The position numbers and the translations under genes were made by a program. The notes beneath the pieces are model-generated. The model saw nothing but the letters and a program-made list of their open reading frames with translations. It was not told the origin of the DNA and ran no database searches. A stretch of DNA of 64,000 nt from Mactromeris polynyma (taxonomy: Eukaryota > Mollusca > Bivalvia > Venerida > Mactridae), in contig JASFXZ010000014.1 of NCBI GenBank assembly GCA_032209605.1, positions 16,697,231 through 16,761,230 on the forward strand, given 5' to 3'. Shown here in pieces: positions 37,356 through 49,267 of the stretch. Position 1 is the first letter of the stretch. Each line of letters opens with the position of its first letter.

Positions 37356-39231
37356 ATTAAATGAACAGATATAAATCTAATTGAGTGTAGATCTGTGGGG
37401 ACAAGAAAATGATATGGTAGATAGTAAATGCCCTTCTGCGTAGGTGCTTATATCCAGATTACTCTCACTATTGAATTGAATTATAGAACAAGAGCTCGGA
37501 TTTTTTTACCTGCATATCTTATATTTCTTTAATCTGCTTGCCTCGTGAGCCAAATCTTACATGCAACATTTTAAGATCTTATTACACTTAAATTGCAGTT
37601 TGAATGACTTTCTTTATTCTTGTCATCACTCTGAGGTTATCAAACGAGGTTGGTATCATAGCTTAAATCTTGTTTTTTTATTTTAATATAAACTATATTA
37701 TCAGACTACATTTATATACCTCAGGCCTTTGAATCATTAGATATTTATTGTTAGTAAATCCTTTAAGGGCCGTCAATGATGATACTGGAATATTGAAAGA
37801 CAAATATTGACGATTTTTCGATTATATGTTTAAATTCCTTTAATACAAGGTTCGCACAGGTCTTTGAAAAGTCCTTGAATTTGAAGCCTATTGTGTATAG
37901 AAAAAGGAGAAAAAATAACAAACATACCAACAATTAATAAAAAAATTAGCTGTTTTCGACAGGGCCTAACGCTGAGTAGGCGAAAGTATGGTAATGCAGT
38001 ATGGTACGGTAGTTGGCAGGTTTATGCCCTCTTAAAGCAATTCTCGCGCTGTGTAATTTTATCTGTGCTGCAGTGATGGTCATCTCGGGGGAGGATAAAC
38101 TCCCGATTTGTCTGTATGTTTACATTTTCATATTTAAATGTGTAACTTGTATTTTTGTGAGATCATGATACAATTTAAGTAATTAATCCATAATAATAAT
38201 TACACAGTATTATATTATATTGCCAACATTAGGAATGCACTATCCACTATAGCACTGTTTAAAAAGCGGCCGACTACAAAGTGATGTTTCTTTGTTGTGG
38301 CGCATTTTAGATTGTACCCAATCTCCTGTATCGATAGACAGAACAAATATTGTTGATATATCAAATTGTATCAATGACACCCTATCAGATAGACCTGAAA
38401 CTTTCATGAAGTCTGAACTCTTTTGAGTCCTTTTAAATTTGATAGAAAAATAATGTTCATATAATTATATGTAAAGAATTCATTTAAAGCATAGATGAAA
38501 TATTTACCTGAGGCTATATTTGTTGATGAAGTGTATACCTTGAAAATCATGTGGTATTTCTTAAACATAGTTTTGCTTCTTATAGTTGTTTCAGTCTGAA
38601 ATCTAAAAATTCCTATCATCTTGATGTGTGTTATTTTAACCTCGTCGGCATTGATTCCATGATACGAAATTATGATTTTTTTATGACTATGTTTTATCTT
38701 ATATGATAAAAACATGACTTTGCATTTCATTTCAAGGACATGTCTGAAAGTTGTATCCCATTGCTTGAACATCATATCCATTTTGAGAGTTTGCAATTTA
38801 CCCAGCATAATTTTCTTACCAACAGCTGAATGTTTTAAAAACATTTGGCAATCCCATATTTCTTGTTCAGTGTTCTCATTCGTCTATGTTAAACATATTG
38901 GCTTCGAGATTGAGAAGTCTATAAAATTTCATGTATAACACATTTACTCAGACTACAGAATGAATGTTGTGTAACTGAAGATTGTGCATATTTATAGTTG
39001 TTTTTTTCTACTTCTGAGTGCTTACTTATAAAAAACATATTAATTATTATTGTTCTGAGTGAGTTGGACAAATGAGTATGGCAATGACTGGATTGTGAAT
39101 GATCTTGGATGTATGATTGCTTTACTAAATTGTCTGCAATATTTACTATCACATTTCTGATCAGTGTTTTTTTCACTAAAACAGGGAAATATGTATTACA
39201 GCAAGTTTTCCTGACAGATTATGAAAATAAA
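37356..39231 (+). terminator. Candidate polyadenylation signals of NMT
   Basis: Downstream of the NMT stop there is an ATTAAA at 37356-37361 and AATAAA at 37936-37941 and 39226-39231. Any of these could end the transcript. The sequence alone cannot decide, and AT-rich flanks produce such hexamers by chance. Confidence 0.25.
38118..38395 (+). repeat. Dispersed element, internally rearranged copy
   Basis: Blocks aacttgtatttttgtgagat, tttaagtaattaatcc, atattgccaacat.aggaat, agcactgtttaaaaagcgg and gttgatatatcaaattgtat with caatgac occur in the same order on the minus strand of 41625-42080. Confidence 0.65.
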
Positions 39232-39411
39232 AGTTATATTCCATACGACAAAATATACCATATCTTGTTGTTTTGCATGTAGTGCCATATGAATTGAGAG
39301 ACCTTTCGATTTCCTTTATGTATTTTTATCTTATCTACTCAATGATTAGTAGTCTCACAATATTGTACAACATTTGCCGAATTCATCTTTATTCTCTGTG
39401 CCATCAGTGGG

Positions 39412-39690
39412 GCCCACCCAGTTAGCTCAGTCGGTAAAGTCCTCGACTGCTGATTTAGAGGTAGTGGGTTCAAACCTAGAGCGAGGCATCTGTTCTTCTG
39501 TGACAATTTGACTGAAGATAATGCATCCAAAGTCAATTGTCCTTCACCTCTGATTCATGTTGAAGGAATGTTATGTTGCTTGCAGAGGAGTAGAAATTGG
39601 GGAAGTTTTCAGTTGCTAGTACTGGTTGGTAACCCAGGAGCGCTGGTTAGGTCAACTGTGTGTAACTGTTGAGAAACGGCGTATGAGTCA
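39412..39690 (+). mobile_element. tRNA-derived SINE, most complete copy of the window's main family
   Basis: A box (gttagctcagtcggtaaag) and B box (gtgggttcaaacct), a body with gtgacaatttgactgaagat, then 'cttgcagaggagtag', 'agtactggttggtaaccca' and the tail 'gttgagaaacggcgta'. The same order of blocks is seen inverted at 47.8 and 51.5 kb. Confidence 0.8.
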
Positions 39691-39764
39691 AAAACCAAGC
39701 TGTCGGTCCATGCTTATAGTTTTATACTAGTTATATATAGTACATACTAGTTTAGTACCACTAT

Positions 39765-39924
39765 ACAGTTCATCCTCTGTAGAGCAACAACCTTGGTGAA
39801 AGGAAATTGTGGCTGTTGTCGAGAGATTAATTTTTAATGGTGGTTAAATTGTTTGTACATGTTTACTTCCAAGAAATTGGTAATGTTGTTGAAGAGAGGT
39901 TGTTGCTCTGGCAAGGTTGCGCTG
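39765..39924. mobile_element. TIR MITE with 'agagcaacaacct' ends (160 bp)
   Basis: Left cagttcatcctctgtagagc then aacaacct; right end is the complement of cagcgcaaccttgccagagc then aacaacct. TA lies on both sides. Confidence 0.72.
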
Positions 39925-41624
39925 TATATCCAGTCGGTGATGTTATATTAACTGAGTAGTTTCACCAGACAGTGCTTTGATTACCTTGTTCCTGTCACAT
40001 GAGATAGCAAACAAGTATTGTCAACACAATCTTTATTCAATACAATGAATGATTTAATTAAGTGTTGTAAAGAATCTTGAAATTCTATATGGTATACTGG
40101 GAAGATTACCTACTTGCGCAAAAAAAATTGGAATACTGACTATGACAGCTTCAAACCCATGACAAATATTGAACTAAGATCTTTCCTTGGCGAGGTACAA
40201 TATAAGAGCTCGTGGCACACAAGTCTTTATGCAAGTCTTAGGATGATAACGAAAACTGTCTTGTGGACCAATTTTTTTATTGTATGAAATATTTTGTTAT
40301 TTAATAAAAAAAATAAGGTCTTGTCAACTGAAATGTAAAAATGGATACTTTTCCCTGATTACAGAATATAAAGTTGGTAACAATTTTTTACCTAATTCAC
40401 AGACATTTATCACACATTTTTCGTATACACAGCTTCTTTTCCTTGTATCACATTTTTCGCCTACTGCTTCGAGTTATTTTCAAACACTATGTAAAATGTA
40501 TATGTTCATTAGTTTCAAATATATTGTGTGCTTATAAACTGAACATAGTTTTAAGTCATATGACATGATTAGTCACTTATTCAGTAACTAGTTCGGGAAT
40601 ATTTTAAGAAAGTAACCGTTAGTTTTATGTTATAATCAGAGCTCTAGAAATCACTAGCCCGACGTTCCAAACTAGTCTAATGCTGAATCGGGCTAATAAA
40701 AATTGAGGTGAAGTTAGTCCCGTACAAGTCAGTTTTTTTAGCTAACCAACATCAGCAATTGTTCAGTTGTAGTCAAACTTTAGAATCCCACAAACACATG
40801 CATGTGATTATTAATTTTAGATTGTGGAGATGTCATTTTGTATGTTTATTTGTTACTAAATGGAATGATATTCTCTGACAACTCGCTTCCTATGTCGGAC
40901 ATGTCAAATTTTACATTTCAATTAGTCTGGAACAAGTGTCTTTGAAAAAGAATTCTAGAGCCCTGTATAATATCAAACTTTCCAAAAATATTTGGAAATG
41001 TTCTATTGTATTAAAAATCATAATTCACTTTAAGTTAGTATTTGTTTCTATATGCAATTAAGAACGCAGTACAATGTACTTTCTATTTATCATTTCAAAT
41101 AGTGTGACAGATTTTTTCAGCTTTCCGTTCAAAATGTGTTTGTTATGCATTACACCACTAGTCTAAACCCAACTGGCTGAATCTTACATTTTGGATGTTT
41201 GAATATAAATACATACAAGACGTTAGTGCTGAATTTCACTCTTTTTTCATAAAAAAGCACACATAGTCCCTTAAATTATGAAATAATTTGATAGTGCATG
41301 TATATATTTATTCACAATGATGCCATCTATTCATACATGTTAACTTTCGTATTTTTTTGTCAGAAATCATACTTTTTACCCCCAATCAACCTATGTCCAA
41401 ATGGCTTCGTATAATTTAGTACATTTTTGTATTCAAACTTGAGCCAACATATGTATGTTTTGAATGTAGTGTTATGTCATCATGGTTCATGATAATTTAT
41501 GACTTTTATTATTTCATTTTCGAATTAAATTGATGAACTATAAAGTTGAAGTGTTTGTTTTGTTTAATCCATCAAGTTAATGTTTCCTTATTTCCCAACA
41601 ACGGTCCTCTACACCCCTTGGGAT

Positions 41625-42215
41625 ATGAATGTCATTGATACAATCGATATATCAACGATTTTTTGTTGTTGATCGATATTTGATATATATAACTCAAATT
41701 CGCTATTTCTTTCATTATCTTGTTTACCTAAATATCGAGTATAGGGTTTTGTTAAAAACCTATTCAACCGTTCATAATTGAAAATATGATTTAAACAACC
41801 TTCCCACCATATACCCAATATAATGGATAAATCGATAATGAAAGCCTTATCGAATTGGGTTTATACTTACAAATATCGATATTATGGTGGCAAAATACAG
41901 GGGAATGGGTACAGTCTAAAACTATGCCAATAAAGCATGTTGTAGTCGACCGCTTGTTAAACAGTGCTCTAATAGGTGTATTCCAAATGTCGGCAATATA
42001 ATGCATTGCTGTGAAGTTAAACATTTGGATTAATTGCTTAAATGGTATCTGGTTATCATAAAAATGCAAGTTGAACATTTAATTATGTAGGGCATATAAA
42101 ACATACAGAAAATAAAAGAGTTAATAGTCTATAAAAGGAATTTAAATATATAATCGATATATCATCGATATTTGTCTTTCGATATATCACTATCGTTGAT
42201 ATTTGAATAAATGAC
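41625..42215 (-). repeat. Dispersed element, longer copy, with tatcgata-rich ends
   Basis: Read on the minus strand it matches the 38.1-kb copy. Both ends are rich in atcgatatatcatcgatat-type sequence. A 95-codon open frame (41791-42078) lies inside, but the other copy has stops there, so coding is doubtful. Confidence 0.6.
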
Positions 42216-42219
42216 AGCA

Positions 42220-42350
42220 CTACCTTGGGAGACGCAGATTTTGGCTGTTGTTGAGAGGTTGTTGATTTATAGACGTAAAATTGACAGTAAGAGAAGAAGT
42301 TGATACTGTTGTTGAAGAGAGGTTGTTGCTTAAGAGAGGGTCAATTTGGA
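42220..42350. mobile_element. Degraded 'agagcaacaacct' MITE
   Basis: Contains ttggctgttgttgagaggtt and gttgaagagaggttgttgct blocks of the 39.8-kb element. Ends lost. Confidence 0.45.
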
Positions 42351-42504
42351 GGTTACGCCGAACATATCAAATATCTTAACTTCCTAGTTGGTTTTGGAAT
42401 CAAAATGTCTATTTAACGGGAGACAACTTTTGTACGTATCTAAATTCATTTAAAAATGAGCTTAAGAAAAGTTGTGGACTAATGCGGCTTTTGGTTTTTA
42501 ACAC

Positions 42505-43090
42505 GGAAGTGCTCATGGTGAGCTTTTAGGATCGTTGGCTGTCCGTCGTCGTCCGTCAATATTTTCTTTAAACAACATCCTATACCAGTGGATGGATTTT
42601 GTCCAAACTTCACAGGAATGATCGTTGGTAGGGCTTTTTCAAAGTTGCATCAATCGCGACGGTCTGCTGCATAAGTAGGTCACAGGAACTAGAAATAGCT
42701 TTTAAAATTTTAAATCTTCTTGTCCAAAACCCTAAGGACTACCGCTTTGATATTTGGTGTCTAGTGGTCCTCTTACAAGATTGCATAACTTATTCCGTCA
42801 AGAAACATGGTCGCCAGGAGGCGGGACCTTGTTAAAGTGATAACTTAGAAAATATAACTGTCCGAAAAATAAGGTGTAGACTTTTGATATTTGGTGTGTG
42901 GTCCTCTTTCAAGATTGTATAAATGATTAAGTTCTGTTAAAAAGCATGGTCGCATTGCCTTGTTGCCTTTATGTATAAGACGTCTCCTCTTTAATTGATG
43001 AATGGATTTTTATTGAACCTATACAAATTTATTGGCATATTAGTCTAATTCAGTCAGAATGGCAGTGTACTCAGGTGAGCGATATATTAA
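42505..43090. mobile_element. Non-autonomous element with gtccgtc block and tcaggtgagc end
   Basis: Starts near gtgctcatggtgagcttt with a gtccgtcgtcgtccgtc block, contains a direct-repeated block 'tttgatatttggtgt', and ends gtgtactcaggtgagcgata, the complement of the 12793 end. Confidence 0.55.
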
Positions 43091-43252
43091 ATTATAGTGT
43101 GCAAATATCGGCAATGTCTGTCGTTTCTTCAACTTAACGCTCGCCGTCCCATCCGTAAATTCTGGTACGAACGTAAATATTCCATTTTACTTCGAGCGTC
43201 GCCGATACGCACTTCATGCGACTAAGAGCCTGCAATCGTTGTGCAAATATTA

Positions 43253-43335
43253 GGGATGTCAACGAATATTCGAATATTCGAATATTCGTTTTATCTTCGA
43301 ATATTCGAATCCTGTTTCAATATTCGAATATTCGG
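43253..43335. mobile_element. Probable hAT-type transposon end
   Basis: 'tagggatgtcaacgaatatt' followed by overlapping cgaatattcg palindromes is typical of hAT termini. The opposite end is not found nearby. Confidence 0.45.
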
Positions 43336-43437
43336 AAAAATATACTTAATAAAAAAATTGATGAAAATAAAATTGACGTTTGTTTATTTATTGCCGACCC
43401 CGATTTGTGTAAGATAGTATGAGAGTAATAAAGGATG

Positions 43438-43460
43438 TTGTTGTTGTTGTTGGTGTTGAA
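43438..43460. repeat. (GTT)n microsatellite
   Basis: Run of gtt triplets. Confidence 0.7.
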
Positions 43461-43929
43461 ATATACGCGCTTGTCCAAATATACACACATGACGTGTGCA
43501 GAACTTATCAAGTTCGCGAGTTTTAATATCCTAGCAACAAGATAATTACATATTTTAGCACGTGAAGTACTCGGAAAATCGTCTTCAGAGGTTCAAAAAC
43601 TAGTTTTATTCAGCTTATACAGTGAGGGAAGTTTATCAAATGTTGCTTCAAGTACGATGTAAGTGTGCAAGACGAGTGTATATTTTAGGTGGTGCGCATT
43701 TCAACAAGACGGAACGTTTTTTACACTGAATATTTTATTCACAATCAGAAAATCATCAGTTGAAGAATTTATAAGTTAGTACAAAAGACGGATTTCTCAG
43801 ATTCGCATACAAATGAGATAAAACATTCAGTACATAAACTGATTTATTGACCGATAAACAAACAACATCTATTCATTATACATTAGTAGAAACTTCCCGA
43901 ACGGACAAACCATCCAATTAGCGAGAATT

Positions 43930-44115
43930 AATTCCCGAATGGGAATATTATAAAATTCTTAATATAGTTACACACTTCCTGATCAGGACGCAGTGTAAGG
44001 GAATCCCCTGACTTCCCATTCGGGAATTAAAAATCAAAATATATATATAGTAACACACTTCCTGATCGGGAAGCAGTGCAAGGGAATTCCCCGACTTCCC
44101 CCGTTCGGAAAGTTT
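43930..44115. repeat. Two tandem copies of an 83-bp unit
   Basis: 'atagttacacacttcctgat' at 43964 recurs as 'atagtaacacacttcctgat' at 44047. Each is followed by gtaagggaatcccctgactt-type sequence, and cccgaatgggaat motifs border the units. Confidence 0.85.
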
Positions 44116-44603
44116 CCCCCACTGTGATTTCAGTCGGAAAGTTGGCGAAATACCAGTGGAATTGTTTCTTAACCAGTTTACCAAACCTTCGGTATGATGA
44201 AACTGTATTATGATTAATTTTTTTTTTAAATAAAATGTTGAGAATGCAGAAATAAATAAAAACAAATATACACAACATCAATTATCATTGACGATTACAT
44301 AATACATGTATTCAAACAGATTCATGCGTAAATTTCTAAACCTCCATACAAAAAATCACCAAGGCCGCTAACGTCACACATGTAAGCCTACCCGAACCAC
44401 TAACAATGTCAATGGTACGTTTACGGCTCAATGAATTTACGGCTGATAGTAATTTACGTCGTACCGATGTGCTCTACAACACTGCATTGTCACTTTTCTT
44501 ACATGTTCACTAAATCTAGAAAGATACGTAAAGTGTCCGATACAAGTAATGTCTATATATCCTGACCTACGCGCTGAGTTAGCACCAGCATAGTGAATAC
44601 CTG

Positions 44604-44677
44604 TATCGGACTCGTGTTATGCTGTACAAGGCAGGACATGTATCGGACTCGTGTTATGCTGTACAAGGCAGGACATT
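44604..44677. repeat. Perfect tandem duplication, 37-bp unit
   Basis: The block tatcggactcgtgttatgct then gtacaaggcaggacatg occurs twice head to tail. Confidence 0.9.
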
Positions 44678-45076
44678 TTTAAGAAAAGTTACACTGCTAT
44701 GTTGTAGAGTATATTTGTATGAAGGCATGCTCATGCTATTTTCTCAAAATTATTACATTGCGTATTTTGATAGAAAATCTACCTTTAAACAGATTCTTCA
44801 ATATTTGAGAGATGTATCAACGCTAACGAAGTTGTGGAGCCATAAAAGTTGTGGAGTATCAATGCATTATATATGTTATAATATCTACCTTTACAAAAAA
44901 CTGTTTACGAAAACTAACTCTAAGTGCATATATGGCAAGAAACAATGGTTACGAGATTCCGTCATTTAGACTGGTTGACTAATGTACATAAAGCCGTTGA
45001 GTATTGTAAATGCAACAGTTCGGACGCAAGTACAAACGGTAGACTGTGCTGAAAAGAGTCTTATACATCCGGGCAC

Positions 45077-46261
45077 TCATTTCGGCTTTATGTTATATTG
45101 TTTCAAACCTATTTTCTTCACCCAGTCTTCTTCCTCAGCGTAAATTAATCCACAGAATGTTTTATCCACTTTGATTTCTTGGTTCCAATCCGAATGTTCA
45201 ACTGTGTACGTGCCCGTTATATTCGGAAAAGTTTTACAGAAATCGTCGACTTCATCCCGTGTTTGTTTGAATTGAAGAACTTCCGCAAAGAAATCGTTCC
45301 CCGCTTTGTTGGCTTGTTGCCAAAGTCGCTTATAGAAGAAGTCATAAATTGCGTAGTCTGCGAACGCATAACGACGATACAACTTCCGGTCGTTTGCTCT
45401 CGGAATCGTAAGCTTCCGGTCCCAACCTCGAGTGTGTAAGCGCCTGTATAAAATATCTTCGAACTTCCAGTTCAACATTCGTCTAAGAAGAACAATCGAT
45501 TCGTCGAAGTATTCAGATATTATCACTAAATGAAATTGTGAATCCAGCGTCCTGACATAGTCCGCCATTGCTGTCTTATTCCGGGTCATAATGATATCGT
45601 CTGGTGTACCAAATTCCGTCGCTTGGCGATTATTTATCCACGAGAACCGAGGTTTTTTAGCTGTTTCATACTTTTGTGGATTTTTTAGATACTGTTGAAT
45701 TGGATCTGTTTGTGAAATGTTGTAGACGTATTTGGGCGCCATGTAGTTCATACTCGACTTGAATTGCTGGTACGGTTCCCGAATTATACCTATATAAACC
45801 GAATCTTTGTTTAAAAACTTCTCAAATGCCGTTTTATTGAATATCACATGACTAGTCATGATGTCAAATGATTTGTTCAACTTGGGATGAATTAATTTCT
45901 CCTGTAATGTTTCAGACGAACTTACAATGTTCAACCATTTCGGTAATACGAAAGTCAATCCTCTTGACATCCCAAATCGAAAGAAAATGGAAGTTGCCGT
46001 TCCACTGGCTGCTTTGTGCACTTTCAAAAATGCAACATGGTGCACTTCTCTTCCGTCAGAGAAAATGCGCACGCCCACCGGAACCGGAAATGAGTCACTA
46101 CACGTCTTCTGCATAATATTCTGCGCATGCTCTCTGACTGTTATTTCACGAGACTTAGTCCGATTTAGTTGTTGAGAAACTTCTATTAATTGAAGCACCG
46201 CAAAAACTACCAAAACGATTGCAATTGCGAACATCAGTAATCTATAATAGACAACGAGCAT
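45077..46261 (-). CDS. Galactose-3-O-sulfotransferase family protein (Golgi type II membrane sulfotransferase), 394 aa
   Basis: Predicted to transfer sulfate from PAPS to the 3-OH of galactose on glycolipids or glycans in the Golgi lumen. Layout: short cytosolic end, one hydrophobic anchor at about residues 9-27 (FAIAIVLVVFAVLQLI), a stem, then the catalytic domain. The 5'-phosphosulfate-binding loop is LKVHKAASGT (79-88), matching the LKTHKTASST type of vertebrate Gal3STs. The 3'-phosphate-binding motif is IIREPYQQFKSS (159-170). LVIISEYFDESIVLLRR (245-261) is another family hallmark. Possible N-glycosylation sequons lie at N33, N129, N142, N181, N228 and N347. Length fits the family (about 400-480 aa) at the short end. 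It is uninterrupted by introns. Substrate cannot be assigned: it could act on galactosylceramide, mucin-type or other galactosides. ATG at 46259-46261, TGA at 45077-45079. Confidence 0.9.
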   Translation of the reverse strand: MLVVYYRLLMFAIAIVLVVFAVLQLIEVSQQLNRTKSREITVREHAQNIMQKTCSDSFPVPVGVRIFSDGREVHHVAFLKVHKAASGTATSIFFRFGMSRGLTFVLPKWLNIVSSSETLQEKLIHPKLNKSFDIMTSHVIFNKTAFEKFLNKDSVYIGIIREPYQQFKSSMNYMAPKYVYNISQTDPIQQYLKNPQKYETAKKPRFSWINNRQATEFGTPDDIIMTRNKTAMADYVRTLDSQFHLVIISEYFDESIVLLRRMLNWKFEDILYRRLHTRGWDRKLTIPRANDRKLYRRYAFADYAIYDFFYKRLWQQANKAGNDFFAEVLQFKQTRDEVDDFCKTFPNITGTYTVEHSDWNQEIKVDKTFCGLIYAEEEDWVKKIGLKQYNIKPK

Positions 46262-47469
46262 GTGCTATCATGGCTATGTGACAAAAAGTTAATTTCCATA
46301 TTAATGCTAATTCAGAGGTATTTGGGAATGCATGTAAATACAAACGTACCAACTTACCGAATCACATTTTTAAAATACAGGTATCAACAAAATGTTCCAT
46401 ATACTAAATTATTACAAAGTATGAGTACAAAAGATTAATAACAGTTTTTGGCGAATCTATAAAATTCTTGATAAAAAGGTGCTAAATACCACAGGTACCA
46501 ATATCAAACAAATGTACTATAAAGGCCATTTCCCAAGATGTAGTTTGATACTGGTCCCTGTGGTTCATACTTGTGACATTCAAATGTCTTATTTATTAGT
46601 CATATTTTATGACATTACGTCTGCATTTAACAAAAGCTCAACGAAGGTGTGCTGTACGAAATAATCGCGTTGAGAAAGGCCAAGTATGACATCATTGTCA
46701 TTTATATAGATATATGTATTTCATTTATTTCGATGGTATTTATGTTTCATTCAAACTTCTAGTTAAAGCTGTTCCTATTGTCTTGACGCCATTGCTATCG
46801 TTTCTTTTTCTTTTTTCATATCCAAAACTCATTGGCAAAATGTATGAGTGACCTCCCCTGTTAATAAGTCTTTTTAACCCAATACAGGAATTAGGTTATT
46901 TCCCTTTATTCCACATATTCGTATATCTTATCAAACCATAAGATTAAAAGCAGTTGTTGTATTAAACGATAATTTAAAGCCATCGACTGGAAGGTTGGTA
47001 ATGGAGTTAGCAGATAGTGTTCGTTCTGTGATTAACTTGACGATGAAAATGAAATTCACTTTTTATCAGAACGATTGTTTACGCATTCAGTTCAATGAAT
47101 TATTGAAATAGTCTTTACAGAGTGAATTTATGAAATATGTATTAAATACATGTATGTAATATGCTTGCAAAAATGTAAAAAAAAACACGCTCTTTTGTGT
47201 AAAAGTACAAAAATTGTGGATTGTAAGCATGTACATTGTTCAACATACCGTACATTCCATTTCATGTTGCGACAATTATTTGTTTCTGCTGTTAAACAAC
47301 TGTCATGTAGACTCTCGCTAGAAAACCTCCAATAATCGACCGACTTCTACAAATCAAATCACCATCATTTAGACGTTGTTCGTTTTTTCTCTTATTTACT
47401 ACAGTTAGATGTTGTTGTAAGCCATGTTAAAGTTGGAACTGAAATTAGAAAACGTTATACATTTATTAA
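46262..47469. other. Intergenic, 5' flank of the sulfotransferase
   Basis: AT-rich. No additional sulfotransferase exon, RNA gene or repeat recognised. Confidence 0.5.
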
Positions 47470-47730
47470 CAGTAAAACCTCAATTATACGACCACCATTG
47501 AGACCCTTGAAAACTGGTCTTATTATTTAGGTGGTCTTAAAATTGAGGTTGAATAAAGAAAAATAGGGAAAATGGGCTTGAAAATTGTGTTTTAATTCAA
47601 GATGGTCTTATTATTTAGGTGGTCTTAAAATTGAGGTTGAATAAAGAAAAATAGGGGAAAATGGGCTTGAAAATTGTGTTTTAATTTAAGATGGTCTTAT
47701 TATTGAGGTGGTTTTAAGTGAGATTTTGTA
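47470..47730. mobile_element. pogo/Tigger-like MITE with an internal tandem duplication
   Basis: Starts cagtaaaacctcaattatac and ends near gtggttttaagtgagatttt. The block from ggtcttattatttaggtgg through gaaaaatagg is present twice, about 100 bp apart. Confidence 0.7.
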
Positions 47731-47824
47731 TGAATATATAGTCGAAAACATGTTCATGTATTTTGTTCATGTGATTTGTATCTACTACTCTGTTTATAGA
47801 TGTTGAGCCTTACACTATTATTCG

Positions 47825-48095
47825 AACGAATATCAGTTATGTACGTGGCGTTCTGTTGATCTTACCAGTGTTCCTAGGTTACCAACCAGTAGTAACATGT
47901 TCGTCCGCAAGCAACTGGAAACTTTCCAACATGAATCAGAGGCGGAGGTCAAATGACTTCAGATATATTATCTTAAGTCAAATTGCCATCGAGAACATAC
48001 GCTTAACCCGGAGTTTGAACCTTCGACCTCCAGATTGCAGTCAGTCCAGAACTCTATAGGCCTAACCCCGGAGCCATCCGCACAGACCAAGGGAA
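47825..48095 (-). mobile_element. tRNA-derived SINE, main family
   Basis: On the minus strand: B box (gaaggttcaaactcc), then gcaatttgacttaagataat, 'tctgattcatgttggaaag', 'cagttgcttgcgga' and 'actactggttggtaacctag'. The A box is weak. Confidence 0.7.
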
Positions 48096-48322
48096 AGTAT
48101 AAACTTGTTACGAAAATGTTACAGCCACGTTTGATCTTTTAGCCCTCATTGAATTCATATTCGTCGCAAATGTTGCTTTAATCAACATCAATCTTGTAGG
48201 TCTATGAACGGAGTAGAACAAATGTACAGTGGTATGTAATAACTAGTATAATTACACATAAGTACACTACCATGATGAACACCACATTCACACAAACAGA
48301 AGCCTGTATAGAGCCTAGAACT

Positions 48323-48501
48323 ACAGTCGGACCTCGTTCATTCGAATTATATGGATCTGAAATTTTATTTCGAATAATACATGGGTTCGAATAGCCCATT
48401 CAACTTCGACGTGCATAAGAAGTTAAATCGATACCTGATATTTATTTCGGATGATACCAAGTATTCGGATAGAAGGTTGTCAGATAAACGAGGTCCAACT
48501 G
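48323..48501. mobile_element. 179-bp TIR element (CAGTYGGACCTCGTT ends)
   Basis: The left end CAGTCGGACCTCGTT and the reverse complement of the right end CAGTTGGACCTCGTT differ at one base. TA lies on both sides (48321-48322 and 48502-48503). No coding capacity. Ends and TA target fit the Tc1/mariner/pogo superfamily. Confidence 0.75.
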
Positions 48502-48919
48502 TATATAAACTGTAGTTACAAATAAATACTATTTAGGCGTTCCATACGAAATTTGCTATGGATGTGAAATGCATAAAGGGAGATAGTGTATTCTGCGGTA
48601 TATGTCCACGAACTTTTGGAAAACCCCTCGTACACATGTCTTTCAATGCAATACATCTGCCATTCACATACCAGTGTAATGTATAACAAATAAAAACGAC
48701 CAGAAGTAGCAATAGTGTTTGAACGAATTAGATTTTTATCATTGACGAATTAAGATAAAGTAGATACACGCGGCGAAACATTTCCAAAGATATGACTTTT
48801 ATCACGAACAGACGCGTCCATGTTAATTTAATGTTCCGGCTTCCGTTTCACACATTTTTTCAACTAATATTTGTCTTAGATCAATAAAATGACTATTCAT
48901 GGTTTTCAGTTTTAACGTA

Positions 48920-49101
48920 CCGCGAAACCTCATAAATAAGACCTCTTTGGGTTTTGAAGAGCGATGGCCTTTGTTTTGAGATGGTGTGAATACCAAGTTC
49001 AGATATGGAAGAAAATTTATAAAAACAAACTGGTACGTGGAGATACAGCCATATTAATTCGGTGGTCTAAATTTCAAGAGGTCATAAATGAGGTTTTACT
49101 G
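48920..49101. mobile_element. pogo/Tigger-like MITE, divergent subtype
   Basis: Arms cgaaacctcataaataagac and the complement of 'gaggtcataaatgaggtttt' plus actg, TA-flanked. The interior differs from the main family, and its short open frame is an artefact. Confidence 0.6.
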
Positions 49102-49267
49102 TACGACAGGGCAATGAAATCTGTTCGTTGTTTACGTTGTGTAATCAGAGTTATCATCGACAAACATGGTTATAGTTGTAAAGATAGTAAATATGTTTGA
49201 TTTAAAGGAATACTTTCTATTATGTATAGAGATCTGTCAGACTTGTAACATTCTGTATTTGTATATA

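Larger units (their letters stand above)
37211..45076. other. NMT 3' flank and intergenic region
   Basis: Holds the probable NMT 3' UTR, the paired dispersed element (38.1 and 41.6 kb), a SINE, MITEs, a hAT-like end and small tandem duplications. No further coding sequence recognised. Confidence 0.5.

Noticed and set aside
39412..39485. Functional tRNA gene
   Set aside because: The anticodon arm does not pair well, and the body matches two other SINE copies in the window.
41791..42078. 95-codon frame on the minus strand as a gene
   Set aside because: It lies inside a dispersed element whose second copy (38.1 kb) has stops in the matching frame.
44619..44969. 116-codon frame
   Set aside because: It starts inside a tandem duplication and shows no family resemblance.
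48964..49200. 78-codon frame
   Set aside because: It spans a TA-flanked MITE and no protein family is recognisable.
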